Source of the DNA: Qipengyuania sp. HL-TH1
GTDB lineage: Bacteria > Pseudomonadota > Alphaproteobacteria > Sphingomonadales > Sphingomonadaceae
Reading direction: 5' to 3'
DNA: 64,000 bases
Assembly: GCF_036365825.1 (NCBI RefSeq)
Contig: NZ_CP142675.1
Span: forward strand, 2,674,501-2,738,500
Part shown: piece by piece, positions 16,273 to 24,049 of the stretch
Layout: each line of letters opens with the position of its first letter
Position numbering within the stretch: the first letter of the stretch is position 1
Position numbers and translations under genes: made by a program
Notes under the pieces: model-generated
What the model saw: only the letters and a program-made list of their open reading frames with translations
What the model was told of the DNA's origin: nothing
The model's database searches: none

Positions 16273-17930
16273 CCCATATCGAGCGCGCGGCTTCCCGCCT
16301 GCGTCGAAACGCGGCGGGTATCGTTCACCCCGGCGCCCTTCTCGCGCACGCTGGAAACGAAGCGGAACTCGCTCGATGCGCTGGCCGGGGTGAGCTCCAC
16401 CGCCATGTATCCGCGGCGCGATCCGTCCATCCACTTGAGCTGGCGATTGTGCGCAACCGTCTCGCGTTCGAGGACATCGACCGGGAGGTAGGAGGCGTAG
16501 CTTTCGAGTCCCGGGGAGGTCACCCCCTGCACACCGAATTCGACCCCGACCTTCTCCCCCGCATGATCGAGATCGAAAGCCCAGGCATTATGCGTATCAC
16601 CCGCCAGACTGATGAGGTTCGCATTGGCGTCGAGCGCGGCCCTGAACACCCGTTCGCGCGCAGCGGGGTATCCGTCCCACGCATCCATGTTCAGCGGCAA
16701 TTCGGCGCGGCCGGCCATCGCCCCGGCCAGGATGCGCTGGCGGATATAGGCGGGCAGGTCTGCCGGGAGCCCTTCGGTCAATCGCGGCGCCGTGACCAGA
16801 TTGCCCATCAGCACCTGCTGCACCAGCACCTGCCACGGCTTGCCTGCAGAAGCCGAGCGCTTGAGGCCATCGGCCAGCCAGGCCTGCTGCTTCATTCCGA
16901 GCAATTCGCGGCTGCCATCGCGGTAGTCGCCCTCGCGGAAGGCGACGAGCGCAGCCATCGCGGCTTCGGGACTGGTCTTGCCCGACAGGATCTGGCCGTA
17001 GGAAAACTGTTCGGCGCGGGCGGTCAGCCGCGTTTCGAGCCGGTAGAGCGTCGCGAGGTCGCCCACTTCATAGGCGGCCCATGGCTCGTCCGACACGGGC
17101 ATCCATTCGCGGTAGGCCTTCACTGCGGCGCCCTTGCGCACCGACCAGTCGCCCTCGGTCTCGCTCTGGTGGTTTTGCGCGCCGCCTTCCCACGAATCAT
17201 TGGTGCTCTCGTGATCGTCCCAGCCGGCGATCATCGGGAACAGCTGGTGCAACCGGCGCAGGTCCGGATCGCGGCGATAGGTCGAATAGCGCAGCCGGTA
17301 ATCCGCGAGGCTGACGATCTCGCGCGCCGGAAACAGCACGCGGCCCGATTGCGTCTCTTCGTTCGAGGGATAGGTGCCGGGACCGTATTCATAGAAATAG
17401 TCGCCAAGGTGCAGCGCGCAGTCGAAATTGCCATCGGCGGCGGCATGCGCATAGGCATTGAACCAGCCGAAACCGAGGTTCGAACAGGAGAACACCGCCA
17501 TGCGGAACTTGTCGGTCGCGCCGACGGGCAGCGTCTTCGTGCGGCCGACGTCCGAGTGCGATCCGTCGGGTGCGGTGAAGCGGTAATAATACCAGCGTCC
17601 CGGTTCGAGCCCCTCGGCCCAGGCCTTGCAGCACCAGTCGTTCTCCGCGCGTGCAGTGACCGAGCCTCCAGCCGCGACGCGCGAAAAGTCGAGCATTTCG
17701 CTGACCTCGAATTCCAGCGCGGTGTCCTGCGCGCCGACGAAGCGGGTCCACAGCAGCACGCGCTCGGCCGCCGGTTCGCCGCTGGCGACGCCGTGGCTGA
17801 ACCCCTGCCCGCCCGGCTGCGCGGCGAGGGGAGCGCCGGCCACCCCCAGCCCGAGGATGCCGGTCTTGAGCAGCGAACGGCGGTCGAGTGCGGATAGCGG
17901 GGCAGCGGCAGGCGGTTCAGTCGCGAACAT
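16269..17930 (-). CDS. phoD: PhoD-type alkaline phosphatase, Tat-exported
   Basis: A 553-aa periplasmic phosphodiesterase/phosphomonoesterase. The start at 17930 is set by AGAGGAGA six bases ahead and by the twin-arginine signal LDRRSLLKTGILGLGVAG (about 14-31), ending near PLAAQ. The longer upstream frame has no such support. The mature part has an N-terminal Ig-like domain (FSHGVASGEPAAERVLLWTR) and a metallophosphatase domain with LGDYFYEYG, GWDDHESTNDSW and LAGDTHNAW, which hold the Ca/Fe ligands. The family is often under phosphate control, but I see no clear Pho box. It diverges from the small membrane-protein operon at 18090. Confidence 0.9.
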   Translation of the reverse strand: MFATEPPAAAPLSALDRRSLLKTGILGLGVAGAPLAAQPGGQGFSHGVASGEPAAERVLLWTRFVGAQDTALEFEVSEMLDFSRVAAGGSVTARAENDWCCKAWAEGLEPGRWYYYRFTAPDGSHSDVGRTKTLPVGATDKFRMAVFSCSNLGFGWFNAYAHAAADGNFDCALHLGDYFYEYGPGTYPSNEETQSGRVLFPAREIVSLADYRLRYSTYRRDPDLRRLHQLFPMIAGWDDHESTNDSWEGGAQNHQSETEGDWSVRKGAAVKAYREWMPVSDEPWAAYEVGDLATLYRLETRLTARAEQFSYGQILSGKTSPEAAMAALVAFREGDYRDGSRELLGMKQQAWLADGLKRSASAGKPWQVLVQQVLMGNLVTAPRLTEGLPADLPAYIRQRILAGAMAGRAELPLNMDAWDGYPAARERVFRAALDANANLISLAGDTHNAWAFDLDHAGEKVGVEFGVQGVTSPGLESYASYLPVDVLERETVAHNRQLKWMDGSRRGYMAVELTPASASSEFRFVSSVREKGAGVNDTRRVSTQAGSRALDMG

Positions 17931-18089
17931 TCGAATTCTCCTCTTCCGGCCCCCTGCCTGCGCCCGATGACGGTGTGGTGACAAGCCATTTTGCGAAGCG
18001 ACAAGCACGCACGACCTAATGGAAAGCATACTTGACAATAGGCGACGCTTATGACAAACACGCTTTACATCACGGAAAGGACCATTGCC

Positions 18090-18269
18090 ATGTCACTCAA
18101 GACCCCCCTCCTGTTCGCCGGCGCGATCATCGCGATTGCCGTGCTCGCCGTCTTCGACATCGTCCCTGAAGAATTTGCGCAGTTCAGCGTGATCCTCTTC
18201 CCGGCCCTCGCGGCCATTCATATCGCGCGCACCGGCTCGTGCGGTTGCAGCACGAAGATGCGCGCATGA
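18090..18269 (+). CDS. Small two-helix membrane protein (59 aa)
   Basis: The first gene of a tightly coupled trio. The ATG at 18090 has GGAAAGG ten bases upstream. The in-frame ATG at 18051 has no ribosome site, so I did not use it. Two hydrophobic segments (about 6-25 and 31-49) are followed by a short tail with a Cys-Gly-Cys. Its TGA overlaps the ATG of the next gene (ATGA). I do not recognise the family. Its position before a membrane protein and an XRE-type regulator suggests a shared role. Confidence 0.7.
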   Translation: MSLKTPLLFAGAIIAIAVLAVFDIVPEEFAQFSVILFPALAAIHIARTGSCGCSTKMRA

Positions 18270-18844
18270 GCGGCACCGGCGGGCCCTGGCTGCTCAAGTC
18301 GCCGGGACGCTGGGTCGCGCTCTACTTCCTCAGCATCGCCGTCATCGCGGCGCTGAAACTGAGCGGGGCGATCGCATCGCCCGTCGGCTTCATCCTGCTG
18401 GCTGCGGCGACCTTCCTGCTCTTCCCGCTGGCGCGGCGCGGTGCGGATGGCTGCACCAGCCAGGCGATGGCTTCGTACAACCGGCGGATCGTGTTCAGCA
18501 GCTTCGGCTACGTACTCGGCCTCGGCATCGCGGTCACGCTGTGGAGCCGCTACGAGCTGTCCGATCCGGCGGTCTTCGCCATTTCGCTCCTGCCGACGCT
18601 CCCGACCTTCGGCATCATCTGGGCGATGGGGCGCTACCTCGCCGAGGAACAGGACGAATATCTGCGCCATCGCACGATCATGGCAGCGCTGGTTGCGCTC
18701 GGCCTGGTGCTCGCGCTGGGCATCTTCTGGGGCTTTCTCGAGATGTTCGAACTGGTGCCGCATATCTGGGCGTGGTGGGTACTGCCCGTCTGGGCGATCG
18801 GCCTGGGCCTGGCGCAATTGTGGCAGAAGGTGCGCGGCGCATGA
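18266..18844 (+). CDS. Multi-pass membrane protein of unknown function
   Basis: A 192-aa protein with about five to six hydrophobic segments (roughly residues 16-30, 36-56, 78-98, 105-125, 140-160, 168-185). A charged loop YLAEEQDEYLRHRTIMAALV sits between the fourth and fifth. The start at 18266 overlaps the previous stop by four bases, and its own stop overlaps the next start in the same way. Coupling with a 64-aa HTH protein recalls sensor/regulator pairs in which the membrane protein controls the DNA-binding partner. I cannot name the family. Confidence 0.8.
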   Translation: MSGTGGPWLLKSPGRWVALYFLSIAVIAALKLSGAIASPVGFILLAAATFLLFPLARRGADGCTSQAMASYNRRIVFSSFGYVLGLGIAVTLWSRYELSDPAVFAISLLPTLPTFGIIWAMGRYLAEEQDEYLRHRTIMAALVALGLVLALGIFWGFLEMFELVPHIWAWWVLPVWAIGLGLAQLWQKVRGA

Positions 18845-19035
18845 AGAACCGCCTCAAAGTGCTGCGCGCCGAACGCGACTGGAGCCAGCAGGACCTCGCC
18901 GCCCGGCTCGAAGTGTCGCGGCAAAGCGTCAACGCGGTCGAGACCGGGCGCTACGATCCTTCGCTTCCGCTCGCCTTCCGGATCGCCGATGTTTTCGGGC
19001 TGGCGATAGAAGAAATCTTCCTGCGCGAAGAATAG
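18841..19035 (+). CDS. XRE-family helix-turn-helix regulator (64 aa)
   Basis: A minimal one-domain DNA-binding protein. It shows the classical XRE helix-turn-helix: LKVLRAERDWSQQDLAARLE, then VSRQSVNAVETGRYDPSLPL as recognition helix, then AFRIADVFGLAIEEIF. There is no effector domain, so any signal must come through partners, most likely the two membrane proteins it is coupled to (ATGA overlap at 18841). It may autoregulate; GACAA-containing repeats lie upstream of the operon. Confidence 0.9.
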   Translation: MKNRLKVLRAERDWSQQDLAARLEVSRQSVNAVETGRYDPSLPLAFRIADVFGLAIEEIFLREE

Positions 19036-19105
19036 CGGCTCACCGATTGACACGGCAGCGGCGATCCCCGACCCTTGCGCGGTATATTCACAGGGGTCGT
19101 TACTT

Positions 19106-20197
19106 ATGCATGGGTCGCACGCGAGGGACGGGGCCGACAGCGCCTTCGTCTTCGAAGGAAACTGGCGCGATTTCGCCAGGATCGCCTTGCCGAACCTGCT
19201 GCTGACGATCGTCACGCTGGGCGTTTACCGCTTCTGGGCGACCGCGCGCGAGCGCCGCTATCTGTGGTCGCGCACGCGCTTCGTCGACGAAAATCTCGAA
19301 TGGGCAGGCACCGGAATGGAGCTGTTCATCGGTTTCGTCATGGTCTTCGTCCTATTCGGCATTCCCTATTTCGGGTTGAGCTTCGTTGCGCAGGCGCTGG
19401 TCGCGCGCGGGTACGAATCGCTCGGCATTGCGCTTTCGGCATTCGCGGCGCTGGCGATCTTCTACCTGCTGGGCGTCGCCCGTTTCCGCGCGCTGCGCTA
19501 CCGCCTTTCGCGCACCCGCTGGCGTGGCATTCGCGGCGGCAGCGACACCGCCGGCTTCCTGTTCGGCCTGTCATATATGTGGAAGACCGCGGTCGGCTGG
19601 ATCCCGGCCGGCCTGCTGCTGCCCTGGTCGATGACCAGCCTGTGGAACGAACGGTGGAGCAAGATGAGCTTCGGCCCCTACGCGTTCGAGGCCGATGCCG
19701 AAGCGGGCAATGTCTTCGCGCGCTATCTGCTGTTCTATCTGACCCCCTTTGTCCTCTTTGCCGGTGGGATCATCATGGCCGGCATGGGAATGCTCGCGGG
19801 TTATGGTGTCGGCGGCGAGGAAGGCCGCGCGCTCGGCGGGATGATCGGCATTTTCGCCCTGGTGCTGTTCTTTTACTTCGGCCTCGGCCTGATCGCAGTG
19901 GCATTCTTCGCCAAGTTCTACCGCGAAGTGGTCGGCGCAACCCGCTGGCGCGACCTGCACTTCACTTTCACGGCTTCGACGCTGGACTGGGTGAAATTGC
20001 TGGTGGTCGATGCGCTGCTGGTCGTCTTTACCTTCGGGATCGGGCTGGTCTTCCTGTCCTATCGCCACTGGAAGTTCTTCATGACGCATCTCGAGGCGAG
20101 CGGGGAAATCCTGCTCGACGAGCTGACCCAGTCGCAGACGAGGACCGCGAAGCATGGCGAGGGCCTGCTCGACGCCTTCGACATGGGCGCGATCTGA
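19106..20197 (+). CDS. YjgN family (DUF898) membrane protein
   Basis: A 363-aa inner-membrane protein of the DUF898/YjgN family. It has the typical start FEGNWRDFARIALPNLLLTIVTLGVYRFWATARERRYLW and the internal repeat-like stretch RYRLSRTRWRGIRGG. About six to eight hydrophobic segments are visible. The ATG at 19106 is preceded by AGGGG about ten bases away. The M48 protease gene starts four bases after its stop, so the two are one unit. No function is established for the family. The fixed neighbour suggests a membrane complex with the protease. Confidence 0.88.
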   Translation: MHGSHARDGADSAFVFEGNWRDFARIALPNLLLTIVTLGVYRFWATARERRYLWSRTRFVDENLEWAGTGMELFIGFVMVFVLFGIPYFGLSFVAQALVARGYESLGIALSAFAALAIFYLLGVARFRALRYRLSRTRWRGIRGGSDTAGFLFGLSYMWKTAVGWIPAGLLLPWSMTSLWNERWSKMSFGPYAFEADAEAGNVFARYLLFYLTPFVLFAGGIIMAGMGMLAGYGVGGEEGRALGGMIGIFALVLFFYFGLGLIAVAFFAKFYREVVGATRWRDLHFTFTASTLDWVKLLVVDALLVVFTFGIGLVFLSYRHWKFFMTHLEASGEILLDELTQSQTRTAKHGEGLLDAFDMGAI

Positions 20198-20201
20198 GCC
20201 G

Positions 20202-21278
20202 ATGGAAGACGCGTTCCAGACTGCCGCCCAATGGTACGATGGCACCAATGCGGTGCGCCATAGCGGGACGCTGAGCTGGGACGGGCGCGGCGGGTTCACG
20301 CTGGCGGGGCCAGAAGCGCGCGACGAATTCGACGCCGCCGACCTGCGCTTCGGCGAAATCCGTCCCGAACAGCGCGTCTATCACCGCGCCAGCGTGCCCG
20401 ATTTCCGCCTGATCCTGCCCAAGGAGATCCCCGCGGGCCTCGCCGCGCAGTTACCTGCGAAAAGCGATTACGGCGCCTGGGTCGACAAGCTCGGACTGGG
20501 CAAAGCGGCGGCGATATTCGGCGTTGCCAGCGCCGCGGCGGTGGCGCTGTTCCTGACCGCACCCGACTGGCTCGGCCCGCGTATCCCGCCCGGCTGGGAA
20601 CGCCAGATCGGCGAGGCGATGGTCGGCGATTTCGGCGGCCGTATCTGTCATACGCCAGCGGGCGATGCGGCGCTCGCCAAGCTGCTGGCCAAGGTCGATC
20701 CGGCGGAGGAAAAGGTACGCGCAGGCGTTGCCAATATGGCCATGGTCAATGCAGTCGCGCTGCCCGGCGGGCAGGTCATGCTGTTCGACGGGCTGGTCCA
20801 GCAGGCCGATAGCCCCGAGGAGCTGGCCGGTGTGCTCGCCCATGAGGTCGGCCATGTCCGCGAGCGCCATGTGATGACCGCGCTGCTGCGCCAGTTCGGC
20901 CTGTCGATCCTGCTGGCCGGCGCCGATTCGGGCGTCACCAACGGCGTCTTCGGTCTCGCCGCGATGGGCTATTCGCGCGATGCCGAACGCGAGGCGGACG
21001 ACTATGCCCGCGCGCGCATGGCCCAAAGCAATATCTCGCCCATGGGCGCAGCCGGATTTTTCGAACGCATGGCGAAAAGCCGGGGCGATAGCGAGGATGC
21101 CCCCGCCATGATCGGATGGCTGGCGAGCCACCCGTCCTCGGGCGAGCGCGCCGAGGCCTATCGCGCGGCGGCAGAAGAGGACGCGGACTATCCCCCGGTG
21201 CTGACCGAAGCGGAATTCGCCGCGCTCAAATCGATGTGCGCGCAGGATCCCGATGTCGAGGAGTTCGGCTTCTTCTGA
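20202..21278 (+). CDS. M48 family zinc metalloprotease
   Basis: A 358-aa protease with an N-terminal beta-rich domain (MEDAFQTAAQWYDGTNAVRHSGTLSWDG, about 1-85), one membrane segment (about 104-120) and an M48 catalytic domain. Zinc site HEVGHVRERH is at about residue 215, with the third ligand in READDYARARM about 53 residues later. GLAAMGYSRDAEREAD is the usual M48B/C spacing. The start at 20202 lies right after the DUF898 stop. It resembles BepA/LoiP-type quality-control proteases of the envelope, but with a membrane anchor. Active-site residues are complete. Confidence 0.9.
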   Translation: MEDAFQTAAQWYDGTNAVRHSGTLSWDGRGGFTLAGPEARDEFDAADLRFGEIRPEQRVYHRASVPDFRLILPKEIPAGLAAQLPAKSDYGAWVDKLGLGKAAAIFGVASAAAVALFLTAPDWLGPRIPPGWERQIGEAMVGDFGGRICHTPAGDAALAKLLAKVDPAEEKVRAGVANMAMVNAVALPGGQVMLFDGLVQQADSPEELAGVLAHEVGHVRERHVMTALLRQFGLSILLAGADSGVTNGVFGLAAMGYSRDAEREADDYARARMAQSNISPMGAAGFFERMAKSRGDSEDAPAMIGWLASHPSSGERAEAYRAAAEEDADYPPVLTEAEFAALKSMCAQDPDVEEFGFF

Positions 21279-21318
21279 CCCTTGCAATCGCGCACGGTCG
21301 CGTGAACAGCATGCCCAA

Positions 21319-22062
21319 ATGAGCGATATCCAGTTCCATGTCATGCCCGGCGGCAAGCGCATCGCCTATCGCTACGCGCACGGCAGCGGCCCCGCGCTGG
21401 TTTTCTTGCCGGGCTATATGTCCGACATGGCGGGCGGCAAGGCGACCGCCGTGTTTGAATGGGCACGGGCGCGGGGGCAGGCGTGCCTGCTGCTCGACTA
21501 TTCGGGCTGCGGCGCGAGCGAGGGGGACTTTGCCGACGGCACGCTCTCGCTCTGGCGCGAGGAGGTGCTCGCGCTGGTCGATGCGCTGATCGAGGTACCG
21601 GTAATCGTCATCGGGTCTTCCATGGGCGGCTGGCTGATGCTGGCCGTCGGACAAACGCTTGGCGGGCAATTGGCCGGGCTGGTGGGCCTCGCCCCGGCCC
21701 CCGATTTCACCGACTGGGGACGGTCCGATGCCGACAAGGCGCAACTGCTCGCGGGCGAGACCATCTACGACGAGAACCCCTACGGGCCCGACCCCACACC
21801 GCTGCACCCGGGCTTCTTCAGCGACGGGCAGGCGCAGCTCCTGCTCGGCGGCGAGATTCCCATCACCGCACCCGCGCGGCTGATCCACGGGCAGCGCGAT
21901 CCGGATGTGTCGTGGGACATCAGCCTGCGTCTCGCCGCCGCGCTGCGTTCGGACGATGTACAGGTCACACTGGTAAAGGACGGCGACCACCGCCTGTCGC
22001 GCGAGCAGGACATCGCCCTGCTGCTGCGCACCGTCGACGCGCTTTCGAAAGGCCTTGTATGA
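21319..22062 (+). CDS. Alpha/beta hydrolase (acyl-thioesterase-like)
   Basis: A 247-aa single-domain alpha/beta hydrolase. The nucleophile is in GSSMGGWLM (Ser at about 101), the acid in HGQRDPDV, and the base in DGDHRLS near the end. The early FLPGYMSDMAGGKA gives the oxyanion hole. The overall pattern resembles ABHD10-type acyl-protein thioesterases, common in alphaproteobacteria; the substrate is inference. The start at 21319 is chosen because the family begins with a short polar strand; no strong ribosome site is visible. It is translationally coupled (ATGA) to the TPR gene. Confidence 0.85.
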   Translation: MSDIQFHVMPGGKRIAYRYAHGSGPALVFLPGYMSDMAGGKATAVFEWARARGQACLLLDYSGCGASEGDFADGTLSLWREEVLALVDALIEVPVIVIGSSMGGWLMLAVGQTLGGQLAGLVGLAPAPDFTDWGRSDADKAQLLAGETIYDENPYGPDPTPLHPGFFSDGQAQLLLGGEIPITAPARLIHGQRDPDVSWDISLRLAAALRSDDVQVTLVKDGDHRLSREQDIALLLRTVDALSKGLV

Positions 22063-22898
22063 TTGCCTCCGCCATCGCCCTGCTGATCCTGCAGGTCGGC
22101 CCTAACCCTGGCGCCAACGCCTTCCCCGGCCTACCCGAGGAATTGCGCGATCGCCCGCCGCGCGAGCGTGCGGCTGCACCCGTCGGCATCACGGGCACCT
22201 CGGGCAGCAAGCTGGCCGAATGCGTTACGCTCGCCGCCGATGATGCCGAAGCTGCCAGCGATATGGCGCAGGCCTGGCGCGAGACCGCCGCGAACCAGCT
22301 CGAGCTGGCCCAGTCGGCGCATTGCCTTGGTCTCGCGCTCGTCCGGCTGGACGATTTCGCCGAAGCCCAGCGCGCCTTCGATCTGGCCGCTGGCGAAGTT
22401 CCTCCCGGTGCCCCGGCCTACCAGGCGCGGCTTTCGGCCATGTCGGGCAATGCGGCCATGGCGCAGGGCAATCCCGCCATCGCCGAAATCGCCTTCACCC
22501 GCGCAGTGAATTACGCCACCGATGCCGCCGATGCGCCGCTTCTGGGGAGCGTGTCGGTCGACCGCGCACGCGCTCTGGTTGCCATGGGCCGCAACGAGGA
22601 CGCGGTGGCTGCGCTGGCCGGCGCACGCGGAGCGGATCCTGCCAATGCCCGCGCGTGGCTGCTTTCGGCCACGCTCTCGCGGCGGCTCGAACGGCTTGGC
22701 GAAGCGCGTGAACAGATTGCGCAGGCCGCCCTGCTTTCGCCGCAGGACCCCGCAGTCGGGCTCGAGGCGGGTGTGATCGCCGCGCTGTCGGGGCGTGACG
22801 AGGAAGCCCGGCGCAGTTTCGAATCGGTGCTGCTGGTCGCGCCGCAAAGCACCGAGGCCACCCGGGCCCGGACCTATCTGGAGCAGCTTGCATCATGA
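22059..22898 (+). CDS. Exported TPR-repeat protein
   Basis: A 279-aa protein with a short hydrophobic N-terminus (MIASAIALLILQVGP) that may be a signal or anchor, and then an Ala-rich helical region with about five tetratricopeptide-like repeats (about 80-275). A clear example is AHCLGLALVRLDDFAEAQRAFDLAA. It overlaps the hydrolase before it and the oxidoreductase after it by four bases each, so the three are translated together. TPR proteins serve as binding scaffolds; no partner can be named. Confidence 0.8.
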   Translation: MIASAIALLILQVGPNPGANAFPGLPEELRDRPPRERAAAPVGITGTSGSKLAECVTLAADDAEAASDMAQAWRETAANQLELAQSAHCLGLALVRLDDFAEAQRAFDLAAGEVPPGAPAYQARLSAMSGNAAMAQGNPAIAEIAFTRAVNYATDAADAPLLGSVSVDRARALVAMGRNEDAVAALAGARGADPANARAWLLSATLSRRLERLGEAREQIAQAALLSPQDPAVGLEAGVIAALSGRDEEARRSFESVLLVAPQSTEATRARTYLEQLAS

Positions 22899-23872
22899 CC
22901 GATTTCTCCGTTCTCGATCTCGTCCCCGTCCGCGAGGGGGGCACGCTGGGTGAGGCGTTCGATGCCGTGACCATGCTCGCGCAAGCCGCCGAAAAGGCCG
23001 GCTGCAAGCGCTTCTGGGTGGCCGAGCACCATGCCATGGCCGGGATTGCCGGCGGGGCGACTGCAGTCGTGCTGGCACATATCGGCAATGCCACCTCGAC
23101 CATCCGGATCGGGTCGGGCGGGATCATGCTGCCCAACCACACGCCGTTCCAGATCGCCGAACAGTTCGGGACGCTCGATGCGCTGTTTCCCGGGCGGATC
23201 GACCTCGGGCTAGGCCGGGCGCCCGGAGCCGGTCCCGAATTGCAGCGTGCGCTGCGCAAGGATCTGCATCGCGCCGCCGAGATGTTCCCGCAGGATGTGG
23301 TCGAGCTAATGGCGTTGATGGCGGGCGAAACCGCGATCCATCCGACCCCCGGGCTCGGCGCGCGGCCCGAATTCTGGATGCTCGGGTCGAGCCTGTTCGG
23401 CGCGCAGCTCGCCGCCCAGCTCGGCCTTCCCTACGCCTTTGCCAGCCACTTCGCCCCCGACCACCTCGATGGCGCGCTCGAACTCTACCGGCGCGATTTC
23501 CAGCCCTCCGAAGCCTGTCCCGCGCCGCATGTGATGGCGGCGATGAACCTGTTCGTCGCCGATACCGAAGACGAGGCCGAATATCTCGCCAGCTCGCAAT
23601 TGCAGGCCTTCGTCGCGCTGCGCACGGGCACGCCGGGCAAGCTACCGCCGCCGGTCCGCGGCTACCGTGCCAGCCTGCCGCCGCAAGCGCAGGCCATGCT
23701 CGCGCATATCGGCCAGGCCAGCGCGATCGGCACGCCGGAACAGGCGGCTAGGGCGGTACGTGCCTTTGTCGAACGGACCGGGGCCGACGAGATCGTCTTC
23801 GGCGGCAGCATGTTCGATCCCGCCGCGCGGTGCCGGGCGCTGGAACTCGCGATGGATGTCCTGACGGACTAG
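22895..23872 (+). CDS. LLM class flavin-dependent oxidoreductase
   Basis: A 325-aa luciferase-like monooxygenase of the YhbW-type subgroup. Landmarks are the N-terminal LDLVPVREGGT, FWVAEHHAMAGIAGGATAVV, IRIGSGGIMLPNHTPFQIAEQFGTLDALFPGRIDLGLGRAPG, and a C-terminal FVERTGADEIVFGG. These are the FMN-barrel positions of the family. Substrate and electron partner are unknown. Its ATG overlaps the TPR stop by four bases. It is the last gene of the 19.1-23.9 kb run, after which 177 bases lead to the glutamate dehydrogenase gene. Confidence 0.9.
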   Translation: MTDFSVLDLVPVREGGTLGEAFDAVTMLAQAAEKAGCKRFWVAEHHAMAGIAGGATAVVLAHIGNATSTIRIGSGGIMLPNHTPFQIAEQFGTLDALFPGRIDLGLGRAPGAGPELQRALRKDLHRAAEMFPQDVVELMALMAGETAIHPTPGLGARPEFWMLGSSLFGAQLAAQLGLPYAFASHFAPDHLDGALELYRRDFQPSEACPAPHVMAAMNLFVADTEDEAEYLASSQLQAFVALRTGTPGKLPPPVRGYRASLPPQAQAMLAHIGQASAIGTPEQAARAVRAFVERTGADEIVFGGSMFDPAARCRALELAMDVLTD

Positions 23873-24049
23873 CGTGCCGTAGCGTCGGCGGGCCGCATGA
23901 TGGCGCGCATACGATTGCACTTTTGCACGCACAGCACCTTGCAGCCCGCCTGCAACGGGCCTAGGCGCGGCGCGCAGGTCGTGGCGCACACGACTCGGAT
24001 ATTTCGCGGCGCGGAAACGATCATGCGCCGCAAGAAGAAGAGGCCCCTT

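Noticed and set aside
16165..16434. The full 89-codon minus-strand frame ending with the Thr run, as a longer gene
   Set aside because: Its first two thirds lie out of frame within the phosphatase gene and look random. Only the last 23 codons, beginning at 16236 right after a promoter, make sense.
18032..18060. A sigma-70 promoter from TTGACA at 18032-18037
   Set aside because: No acceptable -10 lies at 16-18 bases; the only TAT-like sequences are 12 or more than 23 bases away.
17931..18089. A Pho box for the PhoD-type phosphatase
   Set aside because: TGTCA-like repeats exist on the minus strand, but they are spaced 19-20 bases apart instead of the 11 typical of PhoB sites.
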